DNA of 64,000 nucleotides. Origin: Acidobacteriota bacterium (GTDB lineage: Bacteria; Acidobacteriota; Blastocatellia; HR10). The notes beneath the pieces are model-generated. The model worked only from the letters and a program-made list of their open reading frames with translations, was not told the DNA's origin and ran no database searches. Positions within the stretch are counted from its first letter, which is position 1. Every line of letters starts with the position of its first letter. Position numbers and translations under genes: made by a program. The stretch lies in the NCBI GenBank assembly GCA_030550025.1, contig JAUQQC010000003.1, forward strand, positions 101,464 to 165,463, read 5' to 3'. This document shows positions 1 through 8,659 of this stretch, piece by piece.

Positions 1-1
1 A

Positions 2-1069
2 GCGCTCGCCACGGGCGCGAGCCGGTGTTACATCGAGGACATGCGCGAGGAATTCGTTCGCGACTTCGTCTTCATGGCGCTCAAGGCCAATGCCGTGTAC
101 GAAGGCTTTTATCTGCTGGGGACGAGCCTGGCGCGGCCACTCATCGCAAAACGGCAGATCGAGATCGCGAAGCGAGAGGGAGCGGATGCCGTCGCCCATG
201 GAGCGACGGGCAAGGGGAACGACCAAGTGCGTTTCGAGCTGACCTATTATGCCCTCGATCCGGACATCCGGGTGATCGCCCCGTGGCGCGAGTGGGAGTT
301 TCGATCGCGCACCGATCTGATCGAATATGCGGCGCGGCATGGCATCCCCGTGAGCGCGACCCATGAGAAGCCTTACTCGATCGATCGTAATCTCCTGCAC
401 GTCAGCTACGAAGGAGGGATTTTGGAAGACCCCTGGCGCGAGCCTCCGGAAGACATGTTCCTGCTGACGGTCTCGCCGGAGCGAGCCCCGGATCGTCCGA
501 CGACGATCGAGATCGCGTTCGAGGAGGGCGTGCCCGTCGCGCTGGACGGCGAATATCTGAACCCGGTCGCGCTGCTGGAGACGCTGAACGCGCTGGGAGG
601 GGAGAACGGCATCGGGCGCGTGGACATGGTGGAGAATCGCTTCGTGGGCATGAAATCGCGCGGGGTCTACGAGACGCCGGGAGGCACGATCTTGCACATC
701 GCGCATCGCGCCCTGGAATCCATCACGCTCGATCGAGAGCTCGGGCGGCTTCGCGACGCGCTCATCCCGAAGATCGCGGAATTGATCTACTATGGGTTCT
801 GGTACTCGCCGGAATTCCAGGCGCTCCGAGCCTTCATTGACCAAACGCAGAAGAACGTGACGGGAACGGTTCGGCTGCGCCTCTACAAAGGCAACTGCAT
901 CGTCCTTGGACGCCGATCGCCGTGCTCCCTCTATCGGCCGGAGTACGCCACGTTCGAAGCCGACCAGGTATACGATCAACGCGATGCGGCGGGCTTCATC
1001 AAGCTGAATGCGCTGCGGCTCCGCCTGCACGGGATGCGCGCGACGGCGGAGGCCACGATCTTGCGATAG
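2..1069 (+). CDS. argG: argininosuccinate synthase, 5' end outside the window
   Basis: ArgG joins citrulline and aspartate using ATP to make argininosuccinate, the penultimate step of arginine synthesis, in the cytoplasm. The frame is open from base 2. The 355 visible residues begin with [13 protein letters not shown] and run through [26 protein letters not shown] and the [12 protein letters not shown] loop, all conserved in ArgG. The usual length is about 400, so roughly 45-50 N-terminal residues, including the ATP-binding SGGLDTS loop, lie upstream. The ATG at 41 is an internal methionine, not the start. The stop at 1067-1069 abuts the AGGAGG of the next gene, so the two are co-transcribed and probably translationally coupled. 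Confidence 0.95.
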   Translation, partial: ALATGASRCYIEDMREEFVRDFVFMALKANAVYEGFYLLGTSLARPLIAKRQIEIAKREGADAVAHGATGKGNDQVRFELTYYALDPDIRVIAPWREWEFRSRTDLIEYAARHGIPVSATHEKPYSIDRNLLHVSYEGGILEDPWREPPEDMFLLTVSPERAPDRPTTIEIAFEEGVPVALDGEYLNPVALLETLNALGGENGIGRVDMVENRFVGMKSRGVYETPGGTILHIAHRALESITLDRELGRLRDALIPKIAELIYYGFWYSPEFQALRAFIDQTQKNVTGTVRLRLYKGNCIVLGRRSPCSLYRPEYATFEADQVYDQRDAAGFIKLNALRLRLHGMRATAEATILR

Positions 1070-1082
1070 GAGGAGCGAGAAG

Positions 1083-2171
1083 ATGAGGGCGTGCGGGCGA
1101 TCAGACGATGTGACGATCCGGTTCCTGAGGGTGGATAAGATCGGATCGGCGACGGCGAACCTGAAGCTCTCTCCGGTGGTCCCGGTGACGACGCGCTGCG
1201 AAGCGCGTGTGGGCAATGTGGTCGTCGTGCGCGTCCTCACTGAGAACGCCGCGTACAATCACTTGGAGCTGCCCACCGGACGACTCTGTAAGATCAACCG
1301 CCATGATCTCATCGTGGGCGTGCTCGGAGAGCGGCGGGCGCTCAAAGGCTTCGTCGGCGATGTCCCCCCGAGGCTCGCCCCAGGAGATCGGCTGCACATC
1401 TTGAATCTCGGGGGAGTGATCGGTCGTTGTGTGGATCATTACAACGAACTCGGCGAGGCCATCGAGGTCGAATTGCTCGGCATGGTCGCCGATGGCGATG
1501 GCGCGCGATCGCCGGCGATCTTGAACATCGCCAAGGGCGCCCTTCCACCGCGCGAGCACTTGGAGCACTCTTGTCCCCTCATTCTGGTCGCGGGGACCTG
1601 CATGAGTTCGGGGAAGACGTTCGCCGCAGCGCAACTCATCAAGCACTTCACGCACGCCGGATATCGCATCGCCGCGGCCAAGCTCACCGGCATCGCCTGT
1701 CTGCGCGACACGCTGAACATGGAGGATCACGGAGCCATCAAGACCCTCTCGTTCCTCGACTGCGGGTATCCCTCGACCGTCTCGGTGCCCAATCTCCCAG
1801 CGATCGCCAAGGCGCTCATCGCCCAGTTGAATGCGGTCGAGCCGGACGCGATCGTCCTCGAACTGGGCGACGGGATCATCGGCGGATATAACGTGCACGT
1901 TCTCTTCGAGGATGCAGAGCTGCTGCGATTCGTGGCGGCCACGGTCTTCTGCGCGAGCGACTTCGTCGGGGCGTGGGGAGGGATTCGACTCCTCGCGGCC
2001 AAGCGCGTGCCGATCACGGTCATCTCCGGAGCTGTCACCGATAGCGCCATGGGGCGCGAGTTCATCGAGCGCGAGTGGGGGATTCCAGCGGCTAATGCCA
2101 TGAGGAATGGTGAGAAGCTCTACCGACTCGTGGAGGAGAAGGTCCTCGCGTTCCGAAGCGCTGTGCGCTGA
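1083..2171 (+). CDS. P-loop NTPase of unknown function inside the arg operon
   Basis: I do not recognise a characterised function. The 362-residue protein has a glycine-rich loop GTCMSSGKT at about residues 170-179, a Walker A variant, followed by a Rossmann-like region with VLELGDGIIGGYN at about 260-275. The first 160 residues look like a separate beta-rich domain. The overall plan, with a beta domain followed by a dethiobiotin-synthetase or DUF1611-like P-loop domain, is an inference. The ATG at 1083 is chosen because AGGAGG at 1068-1074 sits just upstream; an earlier in-frame ATG lies inside argG. It is packed between argG and argC (12 bp to argC), which suggests a role tied to arginine or acyl-ornithine metabolism, but nothing in the sequence shows which. 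Confidence 0.8.
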   Translation: MRACGRSDDVTIRFLRVDKIGSATANLKLSPVVPVTTRCEARVGNVVVVRVLTENAAYNHLELPTGRLCKINRHDLIVGVLGERRALKGFVGDVPPRLAPGDRLHILNLGGVIGRCVDHYNELGEAIEVELLGMVADGDGARSPAILNIAKGALPPREHLEHSCPLILVAGTCMSSGKTFAAAQLIKHFTHAGYRIAAAKLTGIACLRDTLNMEDHGAIKTLSFLDCGYPSTVSVPNLPAIAKALIAQLNAVEPDAIVLELGDGIIGGYNVHVLFEDAELLRFVAATVFCASDFVGAWGGIRLLAAKRVPITVISGAVTDSAMGREFIEREWGIPAANAMRNGEKLYRLVEEKVLAFRSAVR

Positions 2172-2183
2172 AGAGGAGGAGTG

Positions 2184-3233
2184 ATGGCGATTCGCGTAGG
2201 AATCGTGGGAGGATCGGGCTACGGAGGAGGAGAGCTCGTGCGCCTCCTCCTCTTCCATCCGGCAGTGGAGATCGCCTGGGTGGCGGCTCACGAGCAGGCG
2301 GGGCGCTCGATCGCCGATGTTCACCCGAATCTGCGGCGACTGGCGGAGTTTCGCCTTCTCCCCATGCCGACGACGGACACCATCGGCTCGCTCACCGAGG
2401 GACTTGACTGCGTGTTCCTCGCGCTGCCGCATGGACGGAGCATGGAACTTGTCCCTTGGATCCCCGAGTCGGTGAAGGTGATTGATCTGGCTGGCGACTT
2501 TCGAGTGAAGGATCCCCACGTCTTTGAGGCGCACTATGGGCAAGCGCATCGCGCACCGGATCAACTAGAACGCTTCGTCTACGGATTGACCGAGCTGCGA
2601 CGTGCGGAGATCGCGCGCGCTTCGCGCGTGGCCAATCCGGGATGTTTCGCGACGGCCGTCCTTCTGGGACTCGCTCCGTTGGTGGCGGCGCGACGACTCA
2701 TCGGTCCGGTGATCGCTGATGCCAAGACCGGTTCCTCGGGCGCTGGCGCCAAGCCGCTCGAAACGACCCATCATCCGCGGCGGGCCAATAGCTTCTTCGC
2801 TTACAAGCCGTTCGTCCATCAGCATCTGCCGGAGATCGCTCAAGCGCTCGCATATCTGGCGGAAGATCGCTGGTCCGAGCGCTTCCTTCTGCAAGTGCAT
2901 TCAGCCCCGGTCGTGCGAGGGATCTTCACCTCTCTCTATCTCACGCTCGCCGAGCCGATGGGGGCCGAAGAGATTGGCGATCTCTTCCACCAATTTTACG
3001 CCGATGCTTTCTTCGTGCGCCTGCTCGGACCGAACGTCTCGCCGGACATCACCTGGGTGAAACACACGAACTTTTGCGACATCGGTTGGGCGGTTCGAGG
3101 AAGGACGGCGATCATCTTCACCGCCCTGGATAACTTGGTCAAAGGTGCGGCTGGTCAGGCCGTGCAAAACATGAACGTGATGTTTGGCCTGGAGGAGACG
3201 ACGGGCCTGAAGTGGCCGGGAAGTCATCCGTGA
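2184..3233 (+). CDS. argC: N-acetyl-gamma-glutamyl-phosphate reductase
   Basis: ArgC reduces N-acyl-gamma-glutamyl phosphate to the semialdehyde with NADPH, the third step of arginine synthesis. The N-terminal dinucleotide-binding motif is GIVGGSGYGGGELVRLL at residues 5-22. The catalytic cysteine lies in ANPGCFATAV near residue 153. The motif GSSGAGAKP follows, as in ArgC. Length 349 is normal. The start codon is ATG at 2184, with GAGGAGG at 2173-2179; the GTG at 2181 directly before it is a possible alternative. In an organism using succinylated intermediates, as the next gene hints, this enzyme would act on the succinyl analogue. That is an inference. Confidence 0.95.
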   Translation: MAIRVGIVGGSGYGGGELVRLLLFHPAVEIAWVAAHEQAGRSIADVHPNLRRLAEFRLLPMPTTDTIGSLTEGLDCVFLALPHGRSMELVPWIPESVKVIDLAGDFRVKDPHVFEAHYGQAHRAPDQLERFVYGLTELRRAEIARASRVANPGCFATAVLLGLAPLVAARRLIGPVIADAKTGSSGAGAKPLETTHHPRRANSFFAYKPFVHQHLPEIAQALAYLAEDRWSERFLLQVHSAPVVRGIFTSLYLTLAEPMGAEEIGDLFHQFYADAFFVRLLGPNVSPDITWVKHTNFCDIGWAVRGRTAIIFTALDNLVKGAAGQAVQNMNVMFGLEETTGLKWPGSHP

Positions 3234-3245
3234 GGAGCACACGCT

Positions 3246-4286
3246 ATGGCCGTTTCAATCACACGCCGACCGATGCCTCGCCCGACGCTCAAAGGGCGAA
3301 GTTTTCTCACCACCGGGGAGTTCACGCGAGAGGAATTGTCCGAGGTCCTCGATCTGGCGATTCAGTATAAGACGCTCGGGCACGGGCGTCCCTTGAGGGG
3401 AACGTCCCTCGCCCTCGTCTTCTTCAACCCCTCGTTGCGCACGCGCGCTTCGATGGAGATCGCCATTCACCAATTGGGGGGGCATGCCGTTGTGCTCGAG
3501 GTTGGGAAGGGAACGTGGATGCTCGAATATCGCGAAGGCGTCGTCATGGACGGCGATCCGAGCGAGCACATCAAAGAGGCGGCGCGCGTGCTCTCTCGAT
3601 ACGTGGCGGCTATTGGCGTGCGCAGCTTCCCCGCCTTGCGGTCGTTTGAGGAGGAACGGCACGATCCGATCCTTCGCAGTTTCGCGCGCTACAGCTCAGT
3701 ACCGATCATCAATATGGAATCGGCGATGTTCCATCCGTTGCAAGCGTTGGCCGACGTGATGACGATCCGAGAGACCTTCGGGCTCGTGGATCAGCGTCAG
3801 GTCGTCCTGTGCTGGGCATACCACCCGAAGCCGCTGCCGATGGCCGTGCCGAACTCCTTCGCATTGATCGCCGCGCAATTCGGCATGAACCTGACGATCG
3901 CTTGCCCGCCGGAATATGAACTTGATCCGGAGCTGATGGATCTGATCCGCACACACGCCCATCGCAATGGGGGGTCCGTGCGCGTCTTGCACGATCGGCA
4001 CGAAGCCTGCGGCGGCGCGGAGATCATCTACGCGAAGAGTTGGGGCAGTCGCCACTACTATGGCCGATGGGAGGAGGAACAAGCAGTGCGGGAGCGCTAC
4101 CGCGATTGGATCGTGGATGAGGCGCTGATGCGCGTGACTCATCGAGGCTATTTCATGCACTGCCTCCCTGTGCGGCGGAATGTCGTCGTGACCGATGCCG
4201 TCCTGGACAGCGAACGCTCCCTCGTGATCCAACAGGCGGAGAACCGCCTCCACGTTCAAAAGGCTCTGCTCTCCATGCTCCTGTGA
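3246..4286 (+). CDS. argF': N-succinylornithine / N-acetylornithine carbamoyltransferase
   Basis: The enzyme transfers a carbamoyl group to an acylated ornithine, giving N-acylcitrulline. The carbamoyl-phosphate motif is FFNPSLRTRAS (residues 58-68). The features that separate it from ordinary OTCase are GTWMLEYREGVVMDGD, the AYHPKPLPMAVPNS segment, AKSWGS, and HCLPVRRNVVVTDAV near residue 305. These resemble the Bacteroides succinylornithine enzyme slightly more than the Xanthomonas acetylornithine enzyme. The residue that discriminates the two (Glu92 in Xanthomonas, Pro90 in Bacteroides) is Ser106 here, so the acyl group cannot be assigned with certainty. Length 346 fits. It lies between argC and argB in the same operon, and no ordinary argF is seen in the window. 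Confidence 0.9.
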   Translation: MAVSITRRPMPRPTLKGRSFLTTGEFTREELSEVLDLAIQYKTLGHGRPLRGTSLALVFFNPSLRTRASMEIAIHQLGGHAVVLEVGKGTWMLEYREGVVMDGDPSEHIKEAARVLSRYVAAIGVRSFPALRSFEEERHDPILRSFARYSSVPIINMESAMFHPLQALADVMTIRETFGLVDQRQVVLCWAYHPKPLPMAVPNSFALIAAQFGMNLTIACPPEYELDPELMDLIRTHAHRNGGSVRVLHDRHEACGGAEIIYAKSWGSRHYYGRWEEEQAVRERYRDWIVDEALMRVTHRGYFMHCLPVRRNVVVTDAVLDSERSLVIQQAENRLHVQKALLSMLL

Positions 4287-4304
4287 GCACTGAGGAGAAA
4301 GGGG

Positions 4305-5198
4305 ATGATGAACCACGATCGCCTGGAGCTGCTGCGCGAAGCGCTCCCTTACATCCAGAAGTTCAAGGGGAAAATTTTCGTCGTCAAGCTCGGTGGAAAA
4401 GTCACCGAGCATTCGGCGACCCTTCAATCGCTGGCCGAAGAGATCGTCCTCTGCCACCAAGTGGGTATTCGCATCATCGTCGTCCATGGCGGGGGCCACC
4501 AGGTGACGCATCTGGCTCGGCGATTGGGCGTCCAGCAGAAGATCGTCCTCGGACGGCGCATCACCGATGACGAGACGCTGGAGATCGCGAAGATGATCTT
4601 CGCCGGGAAGATCAATACCGAAGTGGCGGCGGCTTTACACCGGCTGGGCGTTCCGACCGTCGGACTCACAGGATTCGACGGTCATCTCATCCGCGCTCGT
4701 CGCCGACGCCCACAACGCGTCGTGGATCCAGAGACGGGACGCGAGGAGATCATCGACTACGGTCACGTCGGCGATATCGAATCGGTCAACGGCCGACTTC
4801 TCGCGCTCCTCTTGGAGCATGGGTATGTGCCGGTTGTCTGTTGCTTGGCCGCCGACGCGCAAGGGAACATCTTCAACATCAACGCCGATACGCTCGCGGC
4901 TGAACTCGCGGCCAACCTCGATGCGGAGAAGCTCCTTCTGTTGACGGACGTGGATGGGATCCTGCTGGAGAAGGCTGATCCGACAACGCGACTCTCCCGC
5001 CTCACGCTCGCTCAACTCAGAGAGCTGCTCGCGAGTGGACGTTTGGCCGAGGGGATGTTACCGAAGGCCGATGCGATCCTGCGCTTGCTCGCGCATGGGC
5101 AAACGACCGTGCACATCATCAACGGCTGTCGGCGCAATGCCCTGCTTCAGGAGATCTTCACGGACGAGGGATCGGGGACGATGATCAGCCCGACGTAA
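4305..5198 (+). CDS. argB: N-acetylglutamate kinase (possibly acting on N-succinylglutamate)
   Basis: ArgB phosphorylates the gamma-carboxyl of N-acylglutamate, the second step of arginine synthesis. FVVKLGGKV (about residues 25-33) and VVHGGGHQV (59-67) form the phosphate-binding region. FNINADTLAAELA and LLLLTDVDGILL are typical of the amino-acid kinase fold. Length 297 is normal. The start is ATG ATG at 4305/4308, preceded by GAGGAGAAAGGGG. The pairing with an acylornithine carbamoyltransferase means its natural substrate might be succinylglutamate, which is an inference. It ends the plus-strand arg run, and its 3' end overlaps the convergent argH by 14 bp. Confidence 0.93.
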   Translation: MMNHDRLELLREALPYIQKFKGKIFVVKLGGKVTEHSATLQSLAEEIVLCHQVGIRIIVVHGGGHQVTHLARRLGVQQKIVLGRRITDDETLEIAKMIFAGKINTEVAAALHRLGVPTVGLTGFDGHLIRARRRRPQRVVDPETGREEIIDYGHVGDIESVNGRLLALLLEHGYVPVVCCLAADAQGNIFNINADTLAAELAANLDAEKLLLLTDVDGILLEKADPTTRLSRLTLAQLRELLASGRLAEGMLPKADAILRLLAHGQTTVHIINGCRRNALLQEIFTDEGSGTMISPT

Positions 5199-6597
5199 TC
5201 GCCTCCCGATCCCGCCACCGGGCGTTCACCCTCTGCCGCGCTTCCTGCAAAGCCGCGCGAACGCGCTCCGGAGCCGTCCCGCCGAGCGCTCGCTTGGAGG
5301 CCAACGCGCGCTCGAGCGAGAGCGCCTCGTAGACGTCCGCCTCGATCTGAGGGGCGAATTGCCGATACTCTTCGAGGGAGAGCTCGCTCAAGCTCTTCCG
5401 GACCTGAGTCGCGTACAGGACGATCTGCCCCACGAGCTCATGGGCATGGCGAAAGGTCATGCCCTTGCGCACGAGGTAATCGGCCAGCTCCGTCGCATTG
5501 GTATAATCGCCAAGCGCCGCGTCCATCATACGCTCAGGACGAAGCTCCGTGTGGCGGAGCACCGTCGTCATCACGCGCACGGAAGCCCGCACCGTGTCGA
5601 GCGCGTCGAAGACGGCCTCTTTGTCCTCCTGCATGTCCTTGTTGTAGGCGAGCGGTAAGCCCTTCATCATCGCGAGCACGCCCATCAGATGACCGAAGAT
5701 GCGCCCGGTCTTGCCGCGGATGAGTTCCAAAGCGTCCGGATTCTTCTTCTGCGGCATGAGCGAGGATCCGGTGGAGACGGCGTCGCCGAGCGCGAGGAAT
5801 CCGAACTCCGACGTCGCATAGAGGATGAAGTCCTCGGCCAGGCGGCTGAGGTGCATCTGCAGCACGGCCGCGGCGAAGAGAACTTCGAGCACGAAGTCGC
5901 GATCACTCACGGCATCGAGGCTGTTGGCCGCCACGCGTTCGAAGCCTAATTCCCGCGCCAACCACTCCCGATCCAGAGGAACGCTCGTTCCGGCGAGCGC
6001 CCCGGCCCCCAGCGGGAGCACATTGAGTCGCGCGCGTGCTGTGCGCACTCGCTCTCGATCGCGCTCGAACATCTCGAAGTAGGCGAGCAGATAGTGCCCC
6101 CACAGGATGGGTTGAGCTCGTTGAAGGTGCGTGTAGCCGGGAAGCGCGACCTCCGCATATCGTTCGGCCAGATCGAGCACAGCCGTCTCCAGCTCAAGAA
6201 GTTCCGCAAGCCAGAGATCGCACTGCTCGCGGAGATAGAGCCGAAGGTCTGTACTCACCTGATCGTTCCGACTCCGGCCCGTGCGCAACTTGTATGCAGC
6301 TTCGCCGATCAATTCGGCCAAGCGCGCTTCGACGAAACTGTGAACGTCTTCAGCGGGATAACGATTGAGGGCTTCGGGATCCCGCTCCGCTTGCTCGAGG
6401 ATTCGCGCGAGGGCATCAAGGATTCGCGCAGCCTCTTCTTCAGAGAGCAAGCCCGCCCGCTGTAAGGCGCGGCAATACGCGACATTGGCGCGAATGTCGG
6501 CATGGAGAAGCCTTCGATCGAAGGCGAACGAAGCATGGAACCGAGCAACCTCTGGATCTGAGGCTTCACGAAATCGTCCGCCCCACAGCTTCTCCAT
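5185..6597 (-). CDS. argH: argininosuccinate lyase
   Basis: ArgH splits argininosuccinate into arginine and fumarate. The protein has LWGGRF near the start, KLRTGRSRNDQVSTDLRLY at about 110-130, GYTHLQRAQP, and the superfamily signature SSLMPQKKNPD at about 275-287. Residue count is 470, normal for ArgH. I chose ATG at 6597 (MEKLWGGRF); a GTG at 6624 would add nine residues not seen in the family. It is transcribed toward the arg operon, overlapping the argB tail by 14 bp, and lies 140 bp downstream of a multi-HTH regulator gene on the same strand, which could co-transcribe or control it. Confidence 0.95.
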   Translation of the reverse strand: MEKLWGGRFREASDPEVARFHASFAFDRRLLHADIRANVAYCRALQRAGLLSEEEAARILDALARILEQAERDPEALNRYPAEDVHSFVEARLAELIGEAAYKLRTGRSRNDQVSTDLRLYLREQCDLWLAELLELETAVLDLAERYAEVALPGYTHLQRAQPILWGHYLLAYFEMFERDRERVRTARARLNVLPLGAGALAGTSVPLDREWLARELGFERVAANSLDAVSDRDFVLEVLFAAAVLQMHLSRLAEDFILYATSEFGFLALGDAVSTGSSLMPQKKNPDALELIRGKTGRIFGHLMGVLAMMKGLPLAYNKDMQEDKEAVFDALDTVRASVRVMTTVLRHTELRPERMMDAALGDYTNATELADYLVRKGMTFRHAHELVGQIVLYATQVRKSLSELSLEEYRQFAPQIEADVYEALSLERALASKRALGGTAPERVRAALQEARQRVNARWRDREAITSG

Positions 6598-6737
6598 GCT
6601 CGATGGCTCCGGAGAACAGCTCACGCCTCGCCGTACCTCGAGGATATGCCGATGAAGACTACCCCTCCAGCTCTACGCGCGACCGATCGCTCTGGCGCCC
6701 TGGCACTTCGGCTTCCTCCTCATGCGCGCGACCCGAT

Positions 6738-7589
6738 TCACTTGCCCGCGCGTCGCTCGCGAAACGCTTGCTTGGCGTCGATCACCGTTCCCGATTGCGC
6801 AGCTCGACGCCGCCCCGCCATGCGCCGACTCCGAGGCCGCAGCAAATACCCTAACCCCCGTTTCTCCAATTCGCAGAAGATCCCAGGCAGGTTCTTGTAC
6901 CCGAGCATGCGCCCGAGTTTCCAAGCGCTCACCTCCGGGTTACTGTTGTAGAGCTTGATCGCCTGAATCAACCGTTCGCTCCGGAAGTACCCGAAATGTC
7001 GCTCGACCAACCCACGCGCCTTCAACCGATTCAGGTGCCAGTGGATCACCCAAATGGGGGCATTTAAGCTCGTGGCGATCTGACGACGGGTCAGCAGCGG
7101 CTCTTCTTCCTGCAGCTGAAGGATTCGCTTGCAGAGCTGGCAGCGCTCGATCCAATGCCCCTCCGGAGGCGTCTTGCGCTCGACGAGCTTCACCCCCAAC
7201 GCCTTCGCCTTCTTCAAAATCTGATGAACGCGCTGACGCGTCAACCCAAAAGCGCGCCCGATTTGCTCCAGCGTCGGCGCCTCCGGACTGTTGTACATCT
7301 CGACGATCTTCTGATCCCGCTCGCTCAAGCGCCGCTCAAGTTTAATGTATTCCTCGGCGATTTTCAACTGCGGGAGCGTGCGCCGCCGCCGCACCTGATC
7401 GTAGGTCACGCCGAACGCGCGAATGGCATTGAGCACCGTCGCGGGAGAGCATCCGAAGTGCTTCGCCACCGCCTCGACGTCGCGATTGCGGCCGAGTGCG
7501 AATTTGACGATTTTCAAGTACCGCTCGACCGTCGTCGGCCGACGCGGTAGGTTCAGAGTGATTTCCTGTTTGGCGACCTTTGCGACCAT
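6738..7589 (-). CDS. multi-helix-turn-helix DNA-binding protein
   Basis: Probably a cytoplasmic transcription regulator; the family is not recognised. The 283 residues contain several predicted HTH units. One is at about 37-57 (VEAVAKHFGCSPATVLNAIRA). A sigma-region-4-like unit lies at 106-127 (TLEQIGRAFGLTRQRVHQIL). A winged-helix-like unit lies at 167-191 (TRRQIATSLNAPIWVIHWHL), and a fourth basic segment at 205-246. A CQLC pair sits at 150-153, and the C-terminal tail is very basic. ATG at 7589 is chosen because GAGGGG lies 8 bp upstream; GTG at 7616 and ATG at 7604 are in frame too. A perfect 9-bp inverted repeat lies 36 bp upstream (7625-7653). It follows thiD and precedes argH. Confidence 0.75.
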   Translation of the reverse strand: MVAKVAKQEITLNLPRRPTTVERYLKIVKFALGRNRDVEAVAKHFGCSPATVLNAIRAFGVTYDQVRRRRTLPQLKIAEEYIKLERRLSERDQKIVEMYNSPEAPTLEQIGRAFGLTRQRVHQILKKAKALGVKLVERKTPPEGHWIERCQLCKRILQLQEEEPLLTRRQIATSLNAPIWVIHWHLNRLKARGLVERHFGYFRSERLIQAIKLYNSNPEVSAWKLGRMLGYKNLPGIFCELEKRGLGYLLRPRSRRMAGRRRAAQSGTVIDAKQAFRERRAGK

Positions 7590-7624
7590 TGTCTTTCCCC
7601 TCATTGTGGACTCCACTTTCTTAG

Positions 7625-7653
7625 ATGCGAACCCTCATCCCAAAGGTTCGCAT
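7625..7653. promoter_or_regulatory. 9-bp perfect inverted repeat upstream of the multi-HTH gene
   Basis: ATGCGAACC at 7625-7633 is matched by GGTTCGCAT at 7645-7653 with an 11-bp spacer. The centre-to-centre distance is 20 bp, about two helical turns, which fits a dimer operator. It lies 36 bp before the start of the HTH gene, so autoregulation is possible. It could instead be an RNA hairpin between thiD and this gene; no T-run follows it. Confidence 0.45.
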
Positions 7654-7735
7654 ATTCTTGACGATTGCCTTGTGCTACGAGTATTCCCGCTGTGCGGGCA
7701 CTTGTTCGCCGGAGTGTCAGCAGACGCTCTGTCCG

Positions 7736-8536
7736 TTACGCCGCCTCGCCTTCGCTCCAGAAGTGATTCAGCGGACCATGACCTCGACCCAACGAGAACC
7801 CGTGTCGGATGGCCATCGTCACGTAGTGCTTCGCTTTCCGAATCGCTTCGAGCAAGCCGTCGCCTCGAGCCAGATATGCCGTGATGGCCGCCGAATAGGT
7901 GCAGCCCGTTCCGTGCGTGTTCCGCGTAGGCACGCGCTCTGCCGCGAACTCATGGAAATCCCGTCCATCGTACAAAACGTCCACGGCTTCCGATCCGGCC
8001 TCCAAATGTCCGCCCTTGATGAGCACCGCTCGCGGTCCCAGGTCGAAGATGCGCCGCGCTGCTCGCCACATGTCTTCGCGCGATCGAATCGGTTCGCCCG
8101 CGAGGATCTCTGCCTCCGGGATGTTCGGCGTCACCACACATGCCAATGGGAACAGTCGCCGGATCAACGCCTCCTCCGCCTCCGCACGCAAGAGCCGATC
8201 TCCCGATTTGGCTCGCATCACCGGGTCCACGACCAATCGCTCGATCCGATGTTCCCGTACCCCGTCAGCCACCGCCTCAATGATCCCCGGACTGGAAAGC
8301 ATGCCGGTCTTCGCCGCATCTGCTCCAATGTCACGCATGACCATATCCAGTTGCAGGCGAACGAAATCCGCTGGCAGCTCGATCACGCCGGCCACCTGGC
8401 AGGTATCCTGCGCCGTGATCGCCGTCAGCACCGAGAGCCCATAGACCCTAAGCGCCGTGAAGGTCTTCAGGTCCGCCTGAATCCCTGCACCCCCACCGGA
8501 ATCCGAGCCCGCAATCGTCAAGGCACGTGCTACCAT
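7736..8536 (-). CDS. thiD: hydroxymethylpyrimidine / phosphomethylpyrimidine kinase
   Basis: ThiD phosphorylates the pyrimidine precursor of thiamine twice, giving HMP-pyrophosphate. The ribokinase-fold signature starts at residue 7 (TIAGSDSGGGAGIQADLK). It continues with TAITAQDT, VVDPVMRAKSGDRLL, VTPNIPEAE, VLIKGGH and the catalytic THGTGCTYSAAI anion-hole motif near residue 212. The length of 266 residues is typical. No other thi gene lies nearby, so the placement says little. It is followed, 146 bp downstream on the same strand, by the multi-HTH gene. Confidence 0.95.
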   Translation of the reverse strand: MVARALTIAGSDSGGGAGIQADLKTFTALRVYGLSVLTAITAQDTCQVAGVIELPADFVRLQLDMVMRDIGADAAKTGMLSSPGIIEAVADGVREHRIERLVVDPVMRAKSGDRLLRAEAEEALIRRLFPLACVVTPNIPEAEILAGEPIRSREDMWRAARRIFDLGPRAVLIKGGHLEAGSEAVDVLYDGRDFHEFAAERVPTRNTHGTGCTYSAAITAYLARGDGLLEAIRKAKHYVTMAIRHGFSLGRGHGPLNHFWSEGEAA

Positions 8537-8659
8537 GACTCCAAGCCTGCTGTAAGTACAAGTTTACCCGAAATCGCCCGAAGAGGGAAGTCGAGGAGGG
8601 CCATGCGCGTGAGGTGGGAAAATCCGCCCCCGCTTATAACGAGATCGGCGAAGCCCCCG

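Noticed and set aside
1101-2564. 487-codon open frame on the minus strand opposite the P-loop gene and argC
   Set aside because: It mirrors two well-supported genes with good ribosome binding sites; its composition (His/Arg/Asp-rich) is that of antisense reading in GC-rich DNA and it matches no family.
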